A stretch of 14,880 nucleotides of DNA from an uncultured Erysipelotrichaceae bacterium (lineage in GTDB: Bacteria; Bacillota_I; Bacilli_A; Erysipelotrichales; Erysipelotrichaceae). The position numbers and the translations under genes are program-made. Where the stretch lies: NCBI GenBank assembly GCA_900319505.1, contig ONOV01000084.1:1-14880 (forward strand). The letters are read 5' to 3'. The notes beneath the pieces are model-generated. The model searched no databases, had not been told where the DNA came from, and was given only the letters and a program-made list of their open reading frames with translations. Shown here one piece after another: positions 13,098 to 14,880 of this stretch; positions within the stretch are counted from its first letter, which is position 1; each line of letters opens with the position of its first letter.

Positions 13098-14264
13098 TTA
13101 CTTCAGGTTGCCCTGGTAGTCTACCTTGACATGGTCGTAGGAAAGCTTGCTGAGGTCTACATCAACGCTGTTATCAACCTTGATGTCACCATCATCCATC
13201 TTCTTGACCAGTGCCTTGTAGTCATCCTCAGTGAACCCGTCGCCCCACTGTGTGGATTCAGGCAGCTGAACGTAGTTCTCATCCGGATTCTCGGAAACAA
13301 GACCAAGGTTCTGGCATGTTCCTGCATATTTATCACTGAAGGTGCCATCCTTGCAGGCCTCCAGAGCAGAATTGACAGTTGCTGCAAGACCCTTTGTCGC
13401 AGAAGTTACAGTCATACCGTCGCCATATGTGGAATCAATTGTAGCGGCCTGGTCGACATCGACACCGATGACCTTGCCGTTGACCTTCTGCGCAGCTTCA
13501 GCAGCACTTGTGTAGATACCGCCGCCGCATGCGAAGACAACCTGTGTACCATTGCCGTACCATGTATCCATGGCAGCTGTGATATCAGAGTCACCGGAGA
13601 ACTTGTTGCCGTATGCATAGTTAATATCAACTTCTGCAACACCCTTGTCTTCAGCAGCCTGTTCAGCACCCTGTACATAACCGTAGCCATAACGGATAAC
13701 CGCCGGAACTGCCATACCGCCAAGGAAACCGAGTTTTGTATAGCCAAGAGATACAGCTGCGTAGCCTGCCATGTAGCCGGCCAGATCTTCTTCGTACACA
13801 GCGCAGAATGTGTTGTCGGACTTCCAGCCGTCTGTACCGGAATCCTTGTCCAGATCAGCCTGGGCAACATCCAGCGCAATAAACTTGACATCCGGATAAT
13901 CTTCTACAGTATCAACGATCGCCTGAGCGAATGCATAACCAGGCATGACGATAACATTATAGCCTTCATCAATTGCCTGTTCGATGGATGCCTCACGATC
14001 AGCGTCCGCGTCACTTGCCGGCTTGTAATAGTTGAACTTGACATCATTGTCTGTCGCCCAGGCCTTGCAGGCTTCATAGGTTGTCTGGTTGAAGGACTGG
14101 TCCGTAATATCACCATAGTCGGTGATCATTGCAACAGCCATATCAGAACTGGATGCGCTCGATGTGGACTTGGTACTGCTGGAAGAGCTGGATGAGCTGC
14201 TTCCGCATGCGGCCAGGCTGATCGCCATTGCTGCGGTCAGACCTACAGAGAAAAACTTTTTCAT
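13098..14264 (-). CDS. BMP-family nucleoside-binding lipoprotein (BmpA/PnrA/NupN-like)
   Basis: Extracytoplasmic substrate-binding lipoprotein of the BMP family (PF02608), which captures purine (and other) nucleosides for the NupOPQ importer. Lipobox LAAC gives Cys20 after a short signal sequence, then a Ser-rich linker with nine consecutive Ser. The mature domain opens with MAVAMITDYGDITDQSFNQT, the ligand-binding strand and the DxSFNQ motif. Later family markers are YNVIVMPGYAFAQAI, FIALDVAQ and VFACGGGIYTSAAEAA. The 388 residues are near family length plus the long linker. GGAGG is six bases before the ATG. Separate transcript from nupOPQ, with its own cre-containing promoter; higher expression than the membrane subunits is expected (inference). 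Confidence 0.95.
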   Translation of the reverse strand: MKKFFSVGLTAAMAISLAACGSSSSSSSSSTKSTSSASSSDMAVAMITDYGDITDQSFNQTTYEACKAWATDNDVKFNYYKPASDADADREASIEQAIDEGYNVIVMPGYAFAQAIVDTVEDYPDVKFIALDVAQADLDKDSGTDGWKSDNTFCAVYEEDLAGYMAGYAAVSLGYTKLGFLGGMAVPAVIRYGYGYVQGAEQAAEDKGVAEVDINYAYGNKFSGDSDITAAMDTWYGNGTQVVFACGGGIYTSAAEAAQKVNGKVIGVDVDQAATIDSTYGDGMTVTSATKGLAATVNSALEACKDGTFSDKYAGTCQNLGLVSENPDENYVQLPESTQWGDGFTEDDYKALVKKMDDGDIKVDNSVDVDLSKLSYDHVKVDYQGNLK

Positions 14265-14300
14265 TATTTACCTCCATGCGTATTCTTTGACGCTATGACC

Positions 14301-14329
14301 ATTGTATGTAATCGCTTTCTCATTTTCAA
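14301..14329 (-). promoter_or_regulatory. Promoter of the BMP lipoprotein gene with embedded cre
   Basis: On the minus strand TTGAAA (14329-14324), 17 bases, TACAAT (14306-14301). The predicted start near 14294 gives a leader of about 30 bases. Directly upstream is GTCAAATGGC (14340-14331), also present upstream of nupOPQ. A 13-base palindrome, ATGAAAATTTCAT, lies at 14352-14364. Confidence 0.72.
14307..14320 (-). promoter_or_regulatory. cre (CcpA-binding) site in the BMP lipoprotein promoter
   Basis: AGAAAGCGATTACA matches the cre consensus TGWAANCGNTNWCA at every fixed position except the first. It fills the spacer and abuts the -10 box, a repressing position. Confidence 0.7.
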
Positions 14330-14414
14330 CGCCATTTGACTTAAAAAGCACATGAAAATTTCATCATTCTTTCACATACATGCATAATAACTGTATTTTT
14401 GCTTTTGAAAATCA

Positions 14415-14448
14415 GAAAAAAGCAGGAACAGCGGAGTACTCGTTCCTG
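14415..14448 (-). terminator. Terminator after the truncated second bmp gene
   Basis: CAGGAAC (14423-14429) pairs with GTTCCTG (14442-14448) across a 12-base loop containing the palindrome GAGTACTC; on the minus strand it is followed by CTTTTTTC. Confidence 0.82.
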
Positions 14449-14470
14449 ACAGATGTCACAGTTGATCTGC

Positions 14471-14608
14471 TTATTTCAGATTGCCCTGATAGTCCATTTC
14501 TACATGGGAGAATGTATTTCTGTCAAGCTCGGCCAGGTCTGCATCATACAGCTTCTTCACAAGCGCCTTATAATCATCTTCTGTAAAGCTGTCAGGCAAT
14601 TGGGTTGA
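14471..14608 (-). pseudogene. 3' remnant of a second BMP-family lipoprotein gene
   Basis: The last 45 codons of a second BMP-type gene. The frame reads STQLPDSFTEDDYKALVKKL, then YDADLAELDRNTFSHVEMD and YQGNLK before the stop. This aligns with the end of the intact paralogue in the window (STQWGDGFTEDDYKALVKKM ... KVDYQGNLK), with a shorter acidic insert. Upstream of STQ the similarity ends, and within about 30 bases the transposase remnant's stop begins. There is no start codon or signal sequence, so it is a fragment. The 5' part may lie beyond the right edge, on the far side of the insertion element. Confidence 0.85.
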
Positions 14609-14637
14609 ACAGTGCATTTCCCGACTATAGTGGCAGC

Positions 14638-14880
14638 TCAGGCGGGGTCAGGCGCGCTTTCCTTCCTCTGTTCCTGAATGTATTCTCTGATCACGTCTTC
14701 TGACAGGTCGGATACGGAGCTGATGAAATACGGCTTCAGCTCTTCGGCAGATTCCTTACGGATCAGACGTGAAGTGACCGTTTTATAGTTGTTAATCAGT
14801 CTGGAGAGCTGTGCCTGCAAAAGATGTTTCGAACAGGATGTGGATGTGACCCTTATCGGTATTCATCTCAATGATCTTCG
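14638..14880 (-). pseudogene. Frameshifted IS200/IS605-family TnpA transposase, partial at the window edge
   Basis: HUH single-strand transposase (Y1 class). From the window edge, one frame reads KIIEMNTDKGHIHILFETS, with the HUH motif HIH (codons at 14837-14848), and then goes out of frame. The other frame continues with LQAQLSRLINNYKTVTSRL and RKESAEELKPYFISSV, ending with EDVIREYIQEQ, which holds the catalytic Tyr and the YxxxQ motif. Removing one T from the T4 run (14819-14822) joins the two frames exactly. The stretch between RKE and ISSV is also shorter than I recall for the family, perhaps an internal deletion. The gene is therefore broken. The element's right end should fall in 14609-14637; I could not define its hairpin. 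Confidence 0.85.

Noticed and set aside
13080..14195. Long open frame on the plus strand opposite the BMP lipoprotein gene
   Set aside because: It mirrors the codon pattern of the minus-strand gene, lacks a convincing ribosome binding site and shows no recognisable family; the minus-strand frame has lipobox, SD, promoter and terminator.
14380..14586. Plus-strand open frame of about 68 codons
   Set aside because: It runs antisense through a terminator and the bmp remnant, whose minus-strand frame has clear homology to the neighbouring lipoprotein.

Overview
The window looks like chromosomal DNA from a low-to-mid GC Bacillota. The protein set, the strong AGGAGG-type ribosome binding sites and the protein style suggest an Erysipelotrichaceae-like anaerobe, but that is an inference from recalled families, not a measurement. 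Most genes lie on the minus strand in compact operons; three short plus-strand units (824-1810 and luxS) are interspersed. No rRNA, tRNA or CRISPR array was seen.

Layout. (1) 1-771: deoC (deoxyribose-phosphate aldolase) with its own promoter and terminator. (2) 790-1847: a plus-strand operon of a gamma-carbonic-anhydrase-like hexapeptide-repeat protein, a 51-residue single-pass membrane microprotein and a small NifX/FeMo-cofactor-type protein. The first gene appears to be leaderless. (3) 1850-4186: a polar amino acid ABC transporter (lipoprotein, permease, ATPase) with an intercistronic hairpin after the lipoprotein gene. (4) 4321-5263: a DUF2238/YjdF-like membrane protein, divergent from luxS. 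(5) 5284-7836: luxS convergent with an operon of a CarD-like RNA polymerase-binding regulator and a cytoplasmic alpha-amylase, the two amylase-side genes being joined by a TAATG junction. (6) 7871-9184: an RlmI-type rRNA methyltransferase. (7) 9187-14329: a BMP/Nup-type nucleoside ABC transporter, with the lipoprotein gene as a separate unit upstream of ATPase-permease-permease. (8) 14415-14880: the 3' remnant of a second BMP lipoprotein gene abutting a frameshifted IS200/IS605-type transposase that runs off the window.

How the genes fit together. The BMP lipoprotein, NupO, NupP and NupQ together make a nucleoside importer. DeoC would cleave the deoxyribose 5-phosphate obtained from imported deoxynucleosides to acetaldehyde and glyceraldehyde 3-phosphate. 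Both importer promoters contain a near-consensus cre (CcpA) site in the 17-bp spacer, so uptake is probably under carbon catabolite repression. The nupOPQ promoter region also has a second upstream promoter and an inverted/direct repeat block that may be a further operator.

Most notable observations: the twin cre-in-spacer promoters, the leaderless gamma-CA gene, the His-to-Gln change in the first conserved amylase motif, reciprocal terminators of luxS and amylase buried in each other's coding ends, and the disrupted second bmp gene. I did not find evidence for a wholly new multi-gene system.
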